Assembly: GCA_902596375.1 (NCBI GenBank)
Contig: CACJTU010000005.1
Location: 21,639 to 85,638 of the forward strand
Direction: 5' to 3'
Source: an uncultured Pelagibacteraceae bacterium
GTDB taxonomy: Bacteria; Pseudomonadota; Alphaproteobacteria; Pelagibacterales; Pelagibacteraceae
DNA length: 64,000 nucleotides
Part shown: positions 62,833 through 64,000 of the stretch, piece after piece
How the letters are laid out: each line of letters begins with the position of its first letter
Numbering within the stretch: the first letter of the stretch is position 1
Made by a program: the position numbers and the translations under genes
Notes under the pieces: model-generated
What the model saw: the letters and a program-made list of their open reading frames with translations, nothing else
Database searches by the model: none
What the model was told of the DNA's origin: nothing

Positions 62833-63853
62833 ATTAAATATAGTAACTAAAACTGAAAAATATCCAATAATTATTGGATCAAATTTAACGTCAAGTGTGT
62901 CAAAAATTTTTAAATCAAATTCAATTGATTTTGATAAATGTTTAATTGTTGTTGATAAAAATGTTCCAAAAAAATTTGTCTCAAATATTAAAAAGTCTTT
63001 AAAAAATAAAAGTATTTTTGTGTTATTTTTTAATGCTAGTGAAAAAAATAAAAATATTAATAGCGTTAATAAAATTCTAGAAGTTTTATTAAATAAAAAC
63101 TTTTCAAGAAATGATCTTTTAATTTCTTTAGGAGGAGGAATTACAGGTGATGTAAGTGGTTTTGCGGCTAGTCTTTTCAAAAGGGGCCTAAAGTTTGCAA
63201 ATATTCCAACAACTCTTTTAGCCCAAGTTGATTCATCAATAGGTGGAAAAACTGGAGTTAATTCTAAGTATGGTAAAAATTTAATAGGAAGTTTTTATCA
63301 ACCATCATTGGTTCTCTCAGATATACAATTACTTAAATCTTTATCAAAAAGAGAGATAATTTGTGGATATGGAGAAATATTGAAGCATTCATTAATTGAA
63401 AATAAAAAATTTTTTATTTTCTTAAATAAAAATCTTAAAAAGATTTTAAGTCTTTCATCTCCATTTATTGAAAAAGCTATCTATGAAAGTTGTATAATTA
63501 AAAAAAAGATAGTCGAAAAAGACGAAAAAGAAACAGCATTAAGAAAAGTATTAAATTTTGGTCATACATTTGGCCATGCTTATGAGGCAGGATTAGGGTA
63601 CAGTCATAAACTAAATCACGGTGAGGCTGTGATACTTGGAATGAAGACAGCACTTAATTTTAGTTTAAGGGAAAATATGCTCAGTAAAAATGAATATAAT
63701 TTAATTATAAATCATATTGATAATTCTGTTTTACCTTCTTCAATAAAAAAACATTTTTCTATCAAAGATTTAAATAAGATTTTATCTTTTATGATTAAAG
63801 ATAAAAAAAATAATTCTAAAAATCAATTTAGTTTTATTAAAAAACATTGGTAA
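62819..63853 (+). CDS. aroB: 3-dehydroquinate synthase
   Basis: An NAD- and metal-dependent enzyme of the shikimate pathway. The 344-residue protein has LLISLGGGITGDVSGFAASLFKRG (NAD loop), PTTLLAQVDSSIGGKTGVN near residue 133 and CGYGEILKHSLI with the zinc Glu. LNFGHTFGHAYEAGLGYSHKLNHGEAV contributes the zinc His residues. It ends 58 bases before the convergent bolA-like stop. Confidence 0.96.
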   Translation: MKQTRLNIVTKTEKYPIIIGSNLTSSVSKIFKSNSIDFDKCLIVVDKNVPKKFVSNIKKSLKNKSIFVLFFNASEKNKNINSVNKILEVLLNKNFSRNDLLISLGGGITGDVSGFAASLFKRGLKFANIPTTLLAQVDSSIGGKTGVNSKYGKNLIGSFYQPSLVLSDIQLLKSLSKREIICGYGEILKHSLIENKKFFIFLNKNLKKILSLSSPFIEKAIYESCIIKKKIVEKDEKETALRKVLNFGHTFGHAYEAGLGYSHKLNHGEAVILGMKTALNFSLRENMLSKNEYNLIINHIDNSVLPSSIKKHFSIKDLNKILSFMIKDKKNNSKNQFSFIKKHW

Positions 63854-63911
63854 GCCAATTTTCAACAAACAATACTCGAAAAAAAAGGTAAACTTATTTT
63901 TAAGAAAACTT

Positions 63912-64000
63912 TTAACTAATTAAAATTTGGATTGAATGAATAAATTCTTTTAATTCTTTATCTAAAATCTTATAAATTTTTTTATTACTTTCGATTTTAT
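63912..64000 (-). CDS. BolA-family protein, C-terminal fragment (cut by window edge)
   Basis: Reading leftward from the window edge gives 28 in-frame residues ending at a TAA (63912-63914): KIESNKKIYKILDKELKEFI then HSIQILIS. The pattern H/N-x-x-IYK-x-L-x-x-EL-x-x-x-IHSI-x-I matches the BolA C-terminus (RHRxVYxxL...iHALsi). The family works with monothiol glutaredoxins in Fe-S trafficking. The N-terminal part lies outside the window, so the call is tentative. Confidence 0.6.
   Translation of the reverse strand, partial: KIESNKKIYKILDKELKEFIHSIQILIS

Overview
The window looks like chromosome of a streamlined marine alphaproteobacterium of the SAR11 clade (Pelagibacterales). The DNA is very A+T-rich, genes mostly overlap or sit a few bases apart, and no transposase, integrase or CRISPR array was seen. 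A tandem glycine riboswitch precedes malate synthase, an arrangement known from SAR11. GcrA and the hisZ/short-hisG pair fit an alphaproteobacterium, as do a tRNA-His without G-1 and the rpmH-rnpA-yidD-yidC-argB gene order. The assignment is inferred from content; no search was run.

Layout. 1-9.3 kb: glcB with its riboswitch, the recR-ybaB-dnaX group with SRP RNA, pheA-kdsB, a membrane cytochrome c, argD-argF. 9.5-23.3 kb: gcrA, a short-chain dehydrogenase-like protein, then a long colinear run of rnd, kdsD, lptC, lptB, aroA, a cmk pseudogene, rpsA, ihfB, pyrF, trpF, trpB, trpA, accD and folC. 23.3-41.8 kb: an accessory stretch made almost entirely of nucleases, helicases, DNA methyltransferases and unknown proteins, interrupted only by trxA. 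41.8-50 kb: hisG-hisZ-hisS with tRNA-His, cspA, tRNA-Phe, infA, hisD, a DUF2948-like gene, murA, dcd and tRNA-Thr. 50-64 kb: rpmH-rnpA-yidD-yidC, argB, a HAD phosphatase, dapD-dapE, a deacetylase, a SET-domain protein, truA-fmt-def, a large exported unknown protein, aroK-aroB and the end of a bolA-like gene.

The accessory stretch is the most interesting part. A six-gene leftward operon (27,979-32,247) encodes RmuC, a protein joining a GHKL-type ATPase to an HExxHxxGxxD metalloprotease motif, a WGR-domain protein and three unknown proteins. A palindromic operator-like region separates it from a rightward pair: a coiled-coil protein and an exonuclease I homologue. These converge on a second leftward operon encoding a GIY-YIG/helicase fusion, two adenine-methylase-like proteins, another methyltransferase and a 44-residue protein. 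Together they suggest a defence island in a lineage noted for small genomes.

Other observations are a decayed cytidylate kinase gene still held between aroA and rpsA, an A10 run in dnaX where slippage would give a gamma-sized product, and two tRNAs with altered but apparently compensated D-loop/T-loop contacts. The SRP RNA also has a non-GNRA tetraloop, and AccD and FolC have altered conserved motifs.
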